Positions 31,224 through 42,536 of a stretch of DNA of 64,000 bases are shown here, piece after piece. Position numbers and translations under genes: made by a program. The notes under the pieces were generated by a model that was not told the DNA's origin, searched no databases, and was given only the letters and a program-made list of their open reading frames with translations. The DNA comes from Cylicocyclus nassatus (Eukaryota > Nematoda > Chromadorea > Rhabditida > Strongylidae): assembly GCA_958299035.1 (NCBI GenBank), contig CATQJL010000112.1:3394123-3458122 (forward strand), written 5' to 3'. Position 1 is the stretch's first letter. Each line of letters opens with the position of its first letter.

Positions 31224-32156
31224 CAGGGTGGGGCAAAAGTCTAGGAGCCTAATACTTTTTCAGATAAGATCAGAAGGAAAGTGCCTAGGAATAAAAAGTT
31301 CGGTGTACACATAAATCGAACCTGTACAAGTACAGCGCTGCTTTCGAATTTTGAGAATGCCTCTTCTGGCTTCAAAGCAGCCCTTCGAAATCTTGGTAAC
31401 TCCGCCTGTCGTGGCACGCAGGCAGTCGTGATAAAATTCGTCCCACGCCTTTACGATAACTGTTTCTTTCACCAGGCAAGCATGCGATGTGAGAGAGCAA
31501 GCTTTTGGTTACAATGTACGCGAAGAAATTTTTTTGGCAGTGTTTAGGGAAAAATTTTGGAATTTTTCTTGAAGGCCAGTGTACTCGCATACTGGAAATG
31601 TGGATGCGATTGCGCGAACGGGAGCGAAGAATCGTAATCTGAAAAGTATTGAAATTGCTCAATTGATCGAACTCAAGTACATACTTGCATAGAAGACTCA
31701 TGGAAAGAATATAGCCTAGAATTAAGTGCCTGCTGTGCTCCTATAGCTTTCAAATTTATTTTCAAAGAAAAATGGCCACTGGCACGCAGGTTTTATTCGC
31801 AAATTTTTATTTTGCGTTTTCGAAAGAATGATATCCGACAAACGCAACGACTACGAACTGATAGCGCAAGGTCTTCTCTACATTGTGTGCATTGAGGTGC
31901 TCTAGAATATCCACTGTATCTTTAGCTATCAAATAAGTTGTGAAGACCAAAAATTTCATTTTTTCGCTTTGCAGAAGCATTTGTTTGATAAATCCAATTC
32001 CTACCAAAACATATGGCAAGCATTTTCAGCCATCCAAAGTGTGATTTGTAGAGGATGATGGTAGCAATAAGTGGCTCAAGTTTGGAGCCAAAATCATCAG
32101 TAGTTGCTTGATTGACAGCACTGCAAAGTAGGCTCCCAGACTTTTGCCCCACCCTG
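31224..32156 (-). mobile_element. Tc1/mariner-superfamily element, decayed
   Basis: Terminal inverted repeats CAGGGTGGGGCAAAAGTCTA/GG with TA on both sides (31222-31223 and 32157-32158); 933 bp. The minus strand holds remains of a transposase C-terminus (see 31260-31480). Size and structure fit an internally deleted autonomous element. Confidence 0.85.
31260..31480 (-). pseudogene. Tc1/mariner transposase C-terminal remnant
   Basis: Minus frame reads KACSLTSHACLVKETVIVKA, then WDEFYHDCLRATTGGVTKIS and GCFEARRG. The pattern KAC...H.(S)L...(I)VKAWDE...LRA...A(R)GG is that of the end of DD-E transposases of the Tc1/mariner superfamily. A stop lies just upstream and the catalytic acidic residues are not found, so the enzyme is dead. 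Confidence 0.6.
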
Positions 32157-32859
32157 TATAGTTAATCATCTTCGAAAATGTTCTCCCTCAGGATTTGCTA
32201 AAACTTGGCCCATGGTGGTTATTTGACATGATAATTACGAATATGTGCTTAATTATGCATGATAGAGCCTTTATGGCATGCCCACGAAGGAGAAGATGGG
32301 TTGGGGGTGGGTATTGAGATGACCATAGGTGGGACGGAGGGGGGGGGGTCGTATCCGTCGCTTGTGTGCCACCCTCTTGCTCGACCCTGGTGATAGTCCT
32401 TGGACAACTTACGCGATAAATCTTACAAATTTTATTCAATAAAATCGTATAAGTTGGTGGCAACTGAAGAAACAGTGATGATGCGAGGACTGAGATTTGG
32501 TTAACGCAAACATGGATACATAAAGCGGGCCACGTCCGTCGCCGTCAGGTTTGAGGTGAAAACCGCTAGTATAACTCTTTCCTCTTCTCAGGTTCCACAA
32601 TAGCCCGTGGAAGGCAAGAGCATGGTCTGGTCAGTTTGCTCTTGCGGGAAACCATCTATCTTCTATTCAGCAAATAGATTTGCAAGGAACACTACAATTG
32701 GATTCCACCTACGGCGCGGTGTGGTAACAAGACTGATAATTGCTCCGGACCTCAGGGACGACAAGCCCTGGCTGCCTCATGCCTAAAAGCAGTGGAATGA
32801 TGCGGCCCCATTACTGTGTGAAAAAGTTCGCTCACGAAGTTGGAAACGTTGATTTTGTA
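32157..32859. other. Unassigned DNA
   Basis: The G/C-rich tract 32280-32400 is a relative of 28016-28130 in reverse. Nothing else is identified before the RTE fragment. Confidence 0.4.
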
Positions 32860-33270
32860 GTCCATCCATCTATCGTCCATCTTGTCCATTCGTACGGGTC
32901 CTATCACCTCGACTAGCCATCTTACGACTACGACCTTCATGTCAGAATACCATCAGCATTATCAATTGTTATTCTCCAATACTAGCAGCTAATGAATCAG
33001 AACTAGATGCCTTCTTCGAAGATGTGAGTGAGGTTGTCCGCAACGAGAAGTCTTTCTACGAATTTGTTGTGGGCGACTTCATCGCGAAAATCGGGATGCC
33101 ACTAGAAAAGAATATAGGATCGGGAAGTTTGGTTATGGGCTTCGCAGCGAAAACGGCAACCTCTCGTTGGGCTTCTCTCCGCCGCACGACTTTCACATAA
33201 AAATTCCATCTTCATAAAGAAAGAAAATCGTCAATGGACGTGGGAATCGCCTAACGGAACAACTCACACG
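32860..33270 (+). pseudogene. RTE non-LTR endonuclease fragment
   Basis: Plus-strand DNA collinear with the reverse complement of 57195-57590. It reads [20 protein letters not shown]-like, then FYEFVVGDFIAKIGMPL, where GDFNAKIG is the APE endonuclease block, and HKNSIFIKKENRQWTWESPN. Here FVVGDF is in frame, whereas the full-length copy has a frameshift at that point. It is bounded by unrelated DNA on both sides. Confidence 0.75.
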
Positions 33271-33503
33271 GGCTTAGCAGTTTATAGCTGTTAGAAAGTT
33301 TATAATCTTTTGCAAACGTGTAAAACAAAACAGATCTGAAAAAAGATTGGACTATAAATGCTTCCGCGCATCTCTTATCTCCTGACCGCGCTGTCGTCTA
33401 TTTCTTCAAAAGTTTATAAGCGAACAAGCAAGGGCAAAGCCAGTTGGTTTACAGATAGCCCCCTAAAATCGCATACACCAGTAAGTTAAAAGCTAGTCTT
33501 GAA

Positions 33504-34121
33504 TCATTCAATGACACCAAAATTCGTATCCCCCCTTGCTTGTATATATCTCCTATTCAAAGTCATACATTCGCTTTGGCGAAATATTGGGTTACCTCTT
33601 ACCGAACTATGCTGATTTACTCTTACAGAAGCAATTCCTTTTTCAGCTTTAAAAGCGCGAAAATTAACTTTGAGTTTTTTAAACGCACCAGTCATTGCAA
33701 ACCCAGCAAAAACCGAAAATGCGACATTGACTTTGTGGTCTGTCACGGTGCGAGTGCTTGTACAACGGTGATCTGTGCTACTACAAGCGTTCACCTGTAC
33801 GCCGCGTGCTCCGTAATTACGGGCAGTCCGTGCGGTCAACATTAGCAATGGAAAATATGCCTGATTTGAAGTGTATACGCGAAGTTGGATCTTGCAACAA
33901 CTTTCCTTTCCAGAACTTCGATTAGCCGATTCGAAATTTTTCAAATTTGCATTTATTTCACGCGAGTAAAATCGAAGAGACCTTTGGAAACTGACCTTAT
34001 AAAGCTTGTTCTGCTCAATCGAAAACCGAACTACCAAATGATAGCGATCAAATTCTCGTGAATTTACACTCAACCATTGTGGTACCGCGAAAGAGCCACG
34101 ATGGTGGAAAAGCAATGTCAA
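33504..34121 (-). CDS. Unrecognised 205-codon ORF
   Basis: Longest open frame in this stretch outside transposon genes. Basic, Ser/Arg-rich, no signal peptide, no recognised motif, no obvious splice sites. A shorter plus-strand ORF overlaps its 3' half. Length alone makes it worth listing; it may be a repeat-derived frame. Confidence 0.2.
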   Translation of the reverse strand: MTLLFHHRGSFAVPQWLSVNSREFDRYHLVVRFSIEQNKLYKVSFQRSLRFYSREINANLKNFESANRSSGKESCCKIQLRVYTSNQAYFPLLMLTARTARNYGARGVQVNACSSTDHRCTSTRTVTDHKVNVAFSVFAGFAMTGAFKKLKVNFRAFKAEKGIASVRVNQHSSVRGNPIFRQSECMTLNRRYIQARGDTNFGVIE

Positions 34122-35240
34122 GCAACGTGATTATCCTACGTCGAGAAAATGTGGATTACATATTCTAAATGAGGCACGGCAGTGGCTTCGTAATTCTAGA
34201 GACCCTACAAAAAGCCTACAGAAAATGTGCAAACGACCTCAGATAAGATATGAAGGACAAAAAACTTCGAGCAGCTCAACAAATTTTTATTGACAAGTGT
34301 ATTTATGAACAAAGTGTGCACTTTTATCCTTCTATCCTTAACTATAAGTATAAAGAAGTCGTCTGCACATTTTCCTTTGTGAGAAACTTTGGAAATTTTC
34401 GCGACACCTTTCTCGAAGTGGGGGGATATATGGAGAAAGATTTGAAAAACCAGTCTTTTCTAAGCGGTAAATGCTACAATTTCGTTGGCATAGATGTGCA
34501 ACTGACTTGTTCTTACTTGTAAATAGCTGAAATAATTTTAGAAAATTTTGAAAATTCAAATCACCTTGTAATAAAGGCTGCCTCCACGTTCTTCTTCTAA
34601 GATTTCGTTGTAGGTCCGCAAAAATTTCGGAAAGCATACCAAAAGATTTTCGAACTAGGTATCTAACGCCACGCACCTCCCTCCGAAAAAGTTTTGTTCC
34701 TGCCTCCCTCTCGCCCAACGTATATCCTGGGTGCGCCACCATTATGCAGTTATTAGGGTGAACGGCAAAAAATGGGACAGCTGACTTTTATTACATTTTG
34801 AGATTTTTTTATTTTGAACAACAAACAGTAAACTTAAACGTCGGTCAAATAAACGTTCCTTGCCTGTTATACTGGTAACCAGTTGACGCTCCTCTTCCAG
34901 AATTCTGCGCGTGGAGAACTTGAACAGGGTTTTTAAACGTCTCTCAATCTTGCGCTGCTATACCATGAACTCATAAAGCAAATGATGTACATTCGAAAAG
35001 CTCTTCATGCTTTTTCAAAAGACATATCAAATATTGAGAGTTCCTTTTTATTTCCAGAGAAAAAAGCAAAAAACTTGAAAATTGCTATTTTTTGGCGCAA
35101 TAAAGACCCAAAAAGCATGTTTTAATTTATATTTTCTGAAGATAGATGAAATTTGGGAAAGTGCATATGGATGTATAGAGCGTAAAGGCTCTATCACATT
35201 GCAGCCAAATAACGCGTTTTGACTTGCAGGGCTGTAAATA
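34122..35240. other. Unassigned DNA with one repeat end
   Basis: Near 34540-34745 a sequence ending, reversed, ATGGTGGCGCACCCAGGATA resembles the ends at 41995 and 63508 (GTGGCGG.CCCAGGATTT), likely one dispersed non-autonomous family. The two ORFs over it (34250-34522 plus, 34338-34742 minus) lack support. Confidence 0.35.
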
Positions 35241-36174
35241 TTAGGTTGTTACATAAGTCTCGTTACACTTAACTACTAACGGTGATAAGTCATGCACCTC
35301 ATTTTCTTTACAGGGCTTCAGGATACCATTCGATAGAGCAAAGCAAGCTCTACAAGATAGTATGCAAAAGTTCGCACCACTTCGACACTGTAACTTTGCA
35401 TCCAAAATCTGAGTCGTAGTGAAGGCTCAAAAATTGCGAGAATTTCATATCTTTGTTCAGAAAAATCCTACGAAACTCCAACTTGCTCATAAAAATTGCC
35501 CACTGTGTCAAATACTCAAATGTACCGTTCCTGTATTTTTTCCGCTTCTAGAAATCGAGAAAAGGAAATTTTTTAGTTTTTACAAAAATGAAGCTATGCT
35601 GTTTCTACTCATGTAGCTGTATACTACAAGCCCTTAGAAGTACGACCGTAAATTTTCAGCTTTCCAGAAGCCCTAATTTTCGAAACTTACCTGAATACCC
35701 GAGTGAGAGAAACTAAATTTGGTAATTTTCGAAAACTAGGGCTTCTAGAAAGCTAAAAATTTACGGTTATACTTTCAAGGGCTTGTAGTATACAGCTACA
35801 TGAGTAGAAACAGCATAGCTTCATTTCTGTGAGAACATGAAAATTTTCTTTTTCTCGCTTTTATATGAGGAAAAAATACAGCAACGGTACATATGAGTGT
35901 CTGGTATAGTGGGCAATTTTTATGACCAAGTTAGAGATGCGTAGGGTTTTTTGAGCAAAGATATGAAATTTTCGCAATTTTTTGAGCCTTCAGTGCGACT
36001 CATATTCCGGATGCAAACTTACGGTGGGTCGGAGCTGGTGGGACTTTTGCATACTGTCTTGTAGACCTTGCTTTGCTCTATCGAATGGTACCCTGGAGCC
36101 CTATCAAGATTATGAAGTTCATGACTTATCGTCGTAAGAAATTAAAGTGTAACAAGACTTATGTAACAATCTAA
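35241..36174. mobile_element. Mariner-like foldback element
   Basis: TTAGGTTGTTACATAAGTCT at the left and its mirror at the right, TA-flanked (35239-35240, 36175-36176), 934 bp. Arms are mirrored throughout (GATAGAGCAAAGCAAGCTCT; TGTAGCTGTATACTACAAGC). Related to 16166-17112. Confidence 0.85.
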
Positions 36175-36282
36175 TAACACATATTTTCATTGTCGAAAAT
36201 GCTAATGAGCATATCTCCTGACTTCATGCGTCACGGCCAGCAACCACAGTGGGTTTGGTGACTGTCCCATCACCCATTGCAG

Positions 36283-36342
36283 CAGTGGTACTTTGAATGG
36301 TCTCACATGTTTTACTGCGCAGATATTGCTCGAAGATTGTAA
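36283..36342 (+). pseudogene. Possible isolated last exon of the secreted family
   Basis: After CCCATTGCAG, 19 codons QWYFEWSHMFYCADIARRL then TAA. WY(F/W)...(M/V)(F)YC resembles the C-terminal exon of the copy at 40968-41081 (AWYWRYDWVYCLF). No other exons are identified nearby; the foldback element at 35241-36174 could have separated them. Weak evidence. Confidence 0.25.
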
Positions 36343-36978
36343 CTTGTCGAAGTGATTAACTTTGCATTTCAGCAAAAAATATTAGGTATGTAAGTGACCT
36401 TTTATGGGAATTGTCTAAAAGAGAATATGTATTCTAATATTTATCAAAATTGGAAAGTTCAATCACTTGTCTTTCTTGAGAAATCTACACGTATCCTGTA
36501 GGTGTAGCATTTTCTACCTTTCACCCTAATACTATGTTCACAAATTCGCACTAGATTTCAACACTCAAACAGATTTTGCAGTACTACTTTTGTGAGAATG
36601 TTAGCTAAGAATTACAAAACCGGTAAATATTTGTACGATCTTGTACAGAATTTGTACAGGTGTGTAAGTAACTACCACTTTACAGACGACAAATTCGCTA
36701 AACACTGCCAACAGAACTATAAACTTTCTTTAAGAACTTTCTCCAAATACACCTGTCTAGTAACCTCGGTAATGCCAACAACGTTATTATTAGAATGAGG
36801 TCGAAATAAAAGGTAAATAGTAGAAGTACAGCTAAATTGATTTGATAGTAATAATCCAATCGCATATGGACTGTCGAACTCTTAAGGACATGTATTCAAG
36901 AAAAGCGAATGGGGTGAGCGAGTGCATCATGCTTACAGGCGAATAAATGGAGTAAGAAATTTGAAGTAATCTTACATA
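36343..36978. other. Unassigned DNA with a short plus ORF
   Basis: A 68-codon ORF at 36592-36798 (…YKTGKYLYDLVQNLYRCVSN…) is preceded by TTTTGCAG and contains GTGTGTAAG...TTTACAG. It looks exon-like but I could not join it into a gene. Confidence 0.3.
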
Positions 36979-37375
36979 TAGGGTGTCCCAAAAAATGTAT
37001 CCACTATTTGAACCATTTTGAAATAGGTCGCCAAAAATCTGGAACGCTGCAGAGAAATCTAAAATTGCCGAAGCATAAGTTTATGGCCTATTCGCTGCTT
37101 CTGAGGAAAAACTCTGCTGTTTGTACGGCTCTGTGAAAGGTTACAATTTTCGAATTTACAATAGAAAAAGCCAAAATTGATTGATTTATGACCATTCTCG
37201 AGAATCATAACTTTTCATTGAAACGGTCAAACAGCATATTTTTCCCAATGCAAAGCGTAGGCCTTAGAACTTAAATACAGACAATTTCAGATTTTTGTTC
37301 GGCGCTCCAGACTTTTGGGGACCTATTTTAAAATGGTCAAAGCTTAAGTGGTCTTCTTTTTCCATCTTTATCTCT
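36979..37375. mobile_element. TIR element of the GGGTGTCCC family, 3' end lost
   Basis: TAGGGTGTCCCAAAAAATGTA follows TA. The subterminal TTGAACCATTTTGAAATAGGTC and CCAAAAATCTGGAACGC are mirrored at 37305-37360, but the outermost repeat on the right is missing. It abuts the altered 3' end of Helitron H3. Confidence 0.55.
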
Positions 37376-37436
37376 GCAAAGAATGCATAGTGGAAGCTCA
37401 TCAAAACATATCTACGAAGAGGAAGCTTTTTATAAT

Positions 37437-39829
37437 GAAGCTGGCTTGCCCGGCTCCGCCCGGCCCTGTCAAACACTTTAATAAAGGTCCCATCCCTACC
37501 CGTGCACAGCCTTTCCATGTGCACACTTCTACATGCAATTCCCTATTCCCGCTGTGTTAGTAATCAGCATGCTCATCTACCTTTCTCAACAACCCCCAAC
37601 CCCGTAGCTCAAACTTTGCAAATCAATAAAATCGATAAAAGTAAGGATAATCTAAAAACTGATAGCGCTATCGGCTATCCGGACTCAAAAGGTTGTGACG
37701 GATCTTGCTCAAACTCAGTGTATGGGGGTTATTTGAGCTGCTGATGACAAATATCGTAGTCATTTCGCGTGGCAGCAGGTAAAAATCATGAACCTGCCTG
37801 AAACCTTGGCAGGGAATTACCTAAAGTGCTCTTTCAAGAATATCGTGCTTAATCACCATGATAATGGCAATTCGTGTAGTATAAAAGTTTCCCACGACCG
37901 TAATTACCTTATAGGACCACTGCCGCGCGCGATACACCCGGCGGCTTTTGCCTAAGCAAAAACAGGGGGAGGGAGATTTGCTGCGTGCGTTACGCGTTGG
38001 GACAGGTTGTCAGGATGGCGCTGGAAATCGCCATGAAAAACGACCGTTTCTCCAATTCGTGAATATCTGGGATCTAAATTGGCCCAAAAGCGAAAAAATG
38101 TCCATTCAGACCCTGCAACTCACCATAACTTCACTATTGCGTTATGACAGCGAGCAAGCTTCATATTCATAAGCGATATACTTGTGAACCGTTACAGGTA
38201 AGTTTTGAGCAAATCTGGAACTTGGACCCATCTACACCCAGCGTAACCCAAGAAAATGCACTATCCTGCGAAATCAGCATGATATTCATGTTTAGCGCGC
38301 TAAATGACAACCCTAGACGGAGTTTGAAGCAAATCTATGTTTTGGATCCCATACCGTATAACCACCATAACTCTGTGAAAAAGTCCCAGTATGCAGAGAA
38401 AGTACGAAATTCGTAATCAGCATGTCGAATAAGTTCTCTGGACCGAACTCCAGCCGAATTCATGATTTTGACTTCCTACGGTACACTTATCGTAATTACA
38501 CGGGGAGACGTTCTGCGGAGAAAATGTGATATCTGTAATCAGCATGTAAGATAACCCTTATATACGAAGTCTGAACAAGCTCTACGACAAAAAAAATTTT
38601 GGGGCCCAGATAGCGAATAGGATAGCCGAATAGCGCCATTCTAATGATGTACTCGTAATCAGCATGCTCGATTACCCCTCTGTACCATCTCCCAGCCCCG
38701 TAGCTTGAACTTTGCAAAAAATCAATAAAATCGATAAAAGTAGCGGATAATTCCAAAAACTAATATTGAGTTCGTAATCAGCATGCTCGATTGCCCCCCT
38801 GTGCCAACTCCCAGTCCCATAGCTTGAACTTTGCAAAAAATCGATAAAATCGATAGAACTAATGGACGATTTCAAAAACTAATATTATATTCGTAATCAG
38901 CATGCTCGATTACCCCTCCCTCTGTGCCAAATCTTAGCCCCGTAGGTGAACTCTGCAAAAAATCGATAAAAATCGATAAAATCGATATTGATCGATGACG
39001 AAAAGTAGCCTATGACACCCGCCCGGCCCCGAAGTGTATGTGTGCCAAGTTTGGTCTCGGTTTAGAAATAAAAATTTCTATTCGGAACATACATACATAC
39101 ATACAAACAGACATTCAGCTTTATACAGGGTGTCCCAAAAAATGTGAACATCTTTTGATCGTTAATAACTCCATTGCTTTCATGTCTTTCGCTGAGCTTG
39201 AGGCATGTAAGAGGTTCTTCTTTCCTTTTCTTTTCCATTCTTTAGAGCGAGGTTCAACTTAGATTTATAGTATGAAGCGAATCACCGATCTTTCTTTGTT
39301 ACTGTAGGATTACGGTATAAACTTCTAGCATGTGGATCCATTGTGAAATATGCCAGACTAAATTTTTTTCAAAAAATCTGAAAAATTGTGTACTAGGGTT
39401 TTCGCGCACGCTCATTCCACTACACAACTTTTTACGAGAGTTTTCAACTTTTTTGACGATGTAATCACATTTTTGACAAATATTGGGAATTCGGTTATTA
39501 CGGTTTACCTAGGATAACTTTGGAATGAAGCATCATAGTAAAGTGGAAGTTCACATTTGGAATCAGCGGCCTCTATTACCATTGAACAAGAGCTTCTGGC
39601 TTGTTTGGTTTTGTCCCGAGGCAGAATATGGCCTCCAATGGCTTCAAATCCTTGTCGAAGTTTTATCGTAATCCTACAGTAAAGAAGAGCGATCGGTGAT
39701 TCGCTCATACTACAAATCTAAGTTGAATCTGCTCTATAGAATGGTGCCTAAAGCTCAGCGAAAGACATGAAAGCAAGGGAGTTAATAGCGAACAGTGTTA
39801 ACATTTTTTTGGGACACCCCGTATTAAGA
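37437..39829 (-). mobile_element. Helitron H3 (reverse orientation), interrupted
   Basis: Read on the minus strand it starts TCTTAATA at 39829 after A, continues (after removal of the element at 39126-39821) TAAAGCTGAATGTCTG, and ends ...CGGGCAAGCCAGC near 37440. The terminal CTAG reads CTTC here, so that end is altered. The interior matches H4 at 42159-44722, including the unit ACGCACGC..AAATCTCCCTC in single copy. About 1.7 kb without the nested element. No Rep/helicase ORF. Confidence 0.8.
39126..39821. mobile_element. TA-flanked TIR element nested in Helitron H3
   Basis: Ends CAGGGTGTCCCAAAAAATGT and its near mirror (right end CGGGGTGTCCC reversed), with TA on both sides (39124-39125 and 39822-39823). 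Removing it restores the Helitron 5' end. 696 bp, with internal mirrored ATGTCTTTCGCTGAGCTTGA. Same family as 61352-62029. Non-autonomous Tc1/mariner type. Confidence 0.9.
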
Positions 39830-40135
39830 TTCGAAGTGAAGCAAACCCATTGAGACAGCGAAAGGTTACAAATTTTTAAAAATGAAACGACTTTCGGGAC
39901 TATCTAGTAGAATGATCAAGATCTATCAATGTGCTTATTTTAACAAACTAATCTAATTTCATCACGGTAATGTACTAAACATATGTAGTGAACTTTAGCA
40001 GATGCGCACACCGTCAGAATCTTGAGACTTTAAACAACCATGCAGGTGTACAATTCTTTATCATATTTGGCAACTATTTGCGAAAGCCTATGAGTATAAA
40101 AGTGCTTGAGAAGTATTGCGAGCATCAATTCGAAA

Positions 40136-41081
40136 ATGCTGTTCCACTGGCTTCTCATTGTAAGTCGCAATACCTGAGATTTATCGGTATCAATTGCTTT
40201 TTAGATTTTGCCAATCTATTCCTATGGATATTTTGATGGTGAACACTACTATAGAAAAGCCAGAGAGGACCCGCAGTGGAAAACTGCCTTCACCCAAGCA
40301 TTCAAACTCCATTGCCGCGATAAGCCAGTAGATATGGTAAGCCTAAATCGCTTCAATGATTTGTTGTAAACCAAGCTAAACGTTATACGTCCACAAAGGC
40401 GTTTTTAATTGATGAAAGGAGCTGTTATGCAGTTGATTGGAAAATCGTTTCCAGTTTTCCGTATGTTCTATCTGAGGAAAATTTTAGGTATATGATACCT
40501 CGAATCTCGAACTTCTTGACAATCACGTGTTTTATGGAACATCCGATTCAAGCAAATACCGTATATTCAACATGCAGTTAGTTCTAATTGACTGTAGCTG
40601 ACTCTTTTCCTGCTTGAAATGCGTTTTACAAAATCACTGCATTTCAGTTACAACAAGCAATGGAGCTTCTATCAGACCGCAGATGCGTTTTTCAATAACA
40701 TTGGCAAAGAACACATAGACCTAACGAAGGAAAACACTTGCGATGTAAGACCAGCAGTACATAACAACTAATACTCCACTTAGATCCGCTCCCTAACTGC
40801 TGAAGGTTGTCCTGTACCGGGGAAAAGCCCTGAGTGTGTAGATCAGTGTAGATCTGACACATCAAACAGCTCAATCAAAAAATTCACAAAATTCTCTTTC
40901 TGACTTCAGTTAGCAGATGAACAACGCAGTTGTTGCTCTCATTTCTAGCTGAAATGCAATTTTTCAGATATTCAGGAACAATAAATATTTCCTCTGCGAA
41001 GTCTATACTGCTTGGTATTGGAGATACGACTGGGTTTACTGCCTCTTTACTAATACTACGAGGAAACAGAAGACAGACTGA
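40136..41081 (+). CDS. Six-exon secreted four-cysteine protein (copy 4, apparently intact)
   Basis: Unrecognised family; the best gene in the window. Proposed exons: 40136-40159, 40205-40336, 40399-40446, 40488-40576, 40648-40744, 40968-41081, summing to 504 nt (167 aa plus TGA) with phases that all close. Introns are mostly short and start GTAAGT, GTAAGC, GTTTCC, GTTAGT, GTAAGA, ending TTTTTAG, CAAAG, TTTTAG, TTTCAG, TTTTTCAG. The N-terminus MLFHWLLIILPIYSYG looks like a signal peptide, so the product is probably secreted. Cysteines conserved with other copies lie at the end of exon 2 (AFKLHC), the end of exon 5 (ENTC) and in exon 6 (FLC, VYC). Exon 4 reads VYDTSNLELLDNHVFYG. Exons 2 and 4-6 are supported by paralogues; exon 1 and the exon 2/3 junction are less sure. 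It sits between two oppositely oriented Helitrons. Confidence 0.65.
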
Positions 41082-41084
41082 ACA

Positions 41085-41303
41085 GTGTTTTTAGTTTTAT
41101 TTCCACAAAAATGGAAAGAGCTTGTCTTATTGCCTTTTCAGTCTTGGCAAGTAAAAGTGTTGAAGATATTTGTTTTGATTTTTACGATTACATGCATATC
41201 GGAGAGAAAGACGGTATTTGGTCCAGAAATTAGCTATGATGAGGTTTTGTGGCATATAAAACAGCAATTGCCAAATGCGGAGCGACTAAGATACTTGTAT
41301 TAG
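41085..41303 (+). CDS. Short ORF directly after the secreted-protein gene
   Basis: 72 codons starting four bases after the preceding stop, with a hydrophobic run (KIFVLIFTITCIS) and a plausible coding tail SYDEVLWHIKQQLPNAERLR. No family recognised. It may be an exon of a further gene or chance. Confidence 0.25.
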   Translation: MFLVLFPQKWKELVLLPFQSWQVKVLKIFVLIFTITCISERKTVFGPEISYDEVLWHIKQQLPNAERLRYLY

Positions 41304-42158
41304 TTTAACAATACTAACAATTTGTTGTTAATCATGTAGCGTCAGTTCTTTTCTAGGAAAACTTCAGCGAGGCACATGTATGCATTATAAAACGAACAAT
41401 GAGCAAGTAATCAACAAGGGTTGGTTGTAGTTCTCGGCAGCTTTAGCTACAGAAACGCACAAGTGCATCGTCCAGCAGAGGCCAATCATAACCCAATCAG
41501 TCGTCCCCCCCCTCCCCTCCCCTCCCCTCTCTCACATTCATTTCTCCTCGGCCTATCGTTCGCGCATTCATTCGCTTCTTCGAGCATGTATGTGTCCACT
41601 CTAAGGTTTGGTTGTTTTGTATGAAGAAAGAGAAATTAGTATTTGTCGTTCCTTGGTAAGGCTGACTATAAATGTCGAGTTTTTTCCCTCTTGAGTGTCA
41701 CATCGAGTCAAAAATCAGCAAGAATTTCCATCACACACCTGCACACATTCATTTGCGATCTGGACCGGTAGTAATCTTCCCCCTCCCCCCCCCCCCCTCC
41801 CCCGACCTGGCGGCAGTCTCGGAACCAGATCGCCGGCATCATGCCGGGGCTGCCAAAAACTAAGACTACACATTTAGGCTGCATAAAGCTTCTTTACAGA
41901 TAAATTTTCTTTACGAAAATGTCACCGCCACTGGGAAGAACCCTACCATGAAATCTGAGATTTCAGAAATTCTCCTACAAAAAAATATCAAGGGCAGGAG
42001 GCGTGGCAAGCCCAGGATTTCCGCTCGCAAAGGGAGAGGGCGACAGAAATATTTTTCAGATGCTTTCCAGAATTTTTGCGGCCCCCTGATCCAAAAATTT
42101 TAGAAAAAGGGGTGGGCTAATTTGAATTTTTGAAAATTTTTAAAAATTATTTTAATTA
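41304..42158. other. Low-complexity DNA and a dispersed repeat end
   Basis: Two C-rich tracts (41506-41530, 41780-41800) made of CCCCTCCCC. The stretch 41990-42158 (GGCGTGGCAAGCCCAGGATT ... AAATTATTTTAATTA) resembles 63505-63840 and 34540-34745. No gene. Confidence 0.4.
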
Positions 42159-42536
42159 TCTTATATTCAAAGCTGAATGTCTGTTTGTCTGTCTATCTGT
42201 CTGTCTGTATGTCTGTACGTATGTTCCGAATAGAAAATTCCATTTCTGAACCGATCCGGACCAAACTTGGCACAAATATACTTCGGGCTCCGGCGAGCGT
42301 CATAGGCCACTTTTCGTCATCGATCGATATCGATTTTATCGATTTTTATCGATTTTTTTTGCAGAGTTCACCTACGGGGCTGTGAGTTGGCACAGGGGGG
42401 GGGGGGTAATCGAGCATGCTGATTACGATTACGCATGCTGATTACGAGTTCGATATTAGTTTGGCGCTATTCGGCTATCCGGACCCCAAAATTTTTTTGT
42501 GGTAGAGCTTTAAACTTCGTGTATAAGGGTTTCTTA

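Noticed and set aside
36592..36798. 68-codon ORF as a gene
   Set aside because: Possible splice signals exist but the frames do not join, and no paralogue supports it.
39988..40236. 82-codon ORF as the first exon of the 40-kb gene
   Set aside because: Its frame is incompatible with the phase-0 splice into exon 2; the alternative frame with ATG at 40136 fits.
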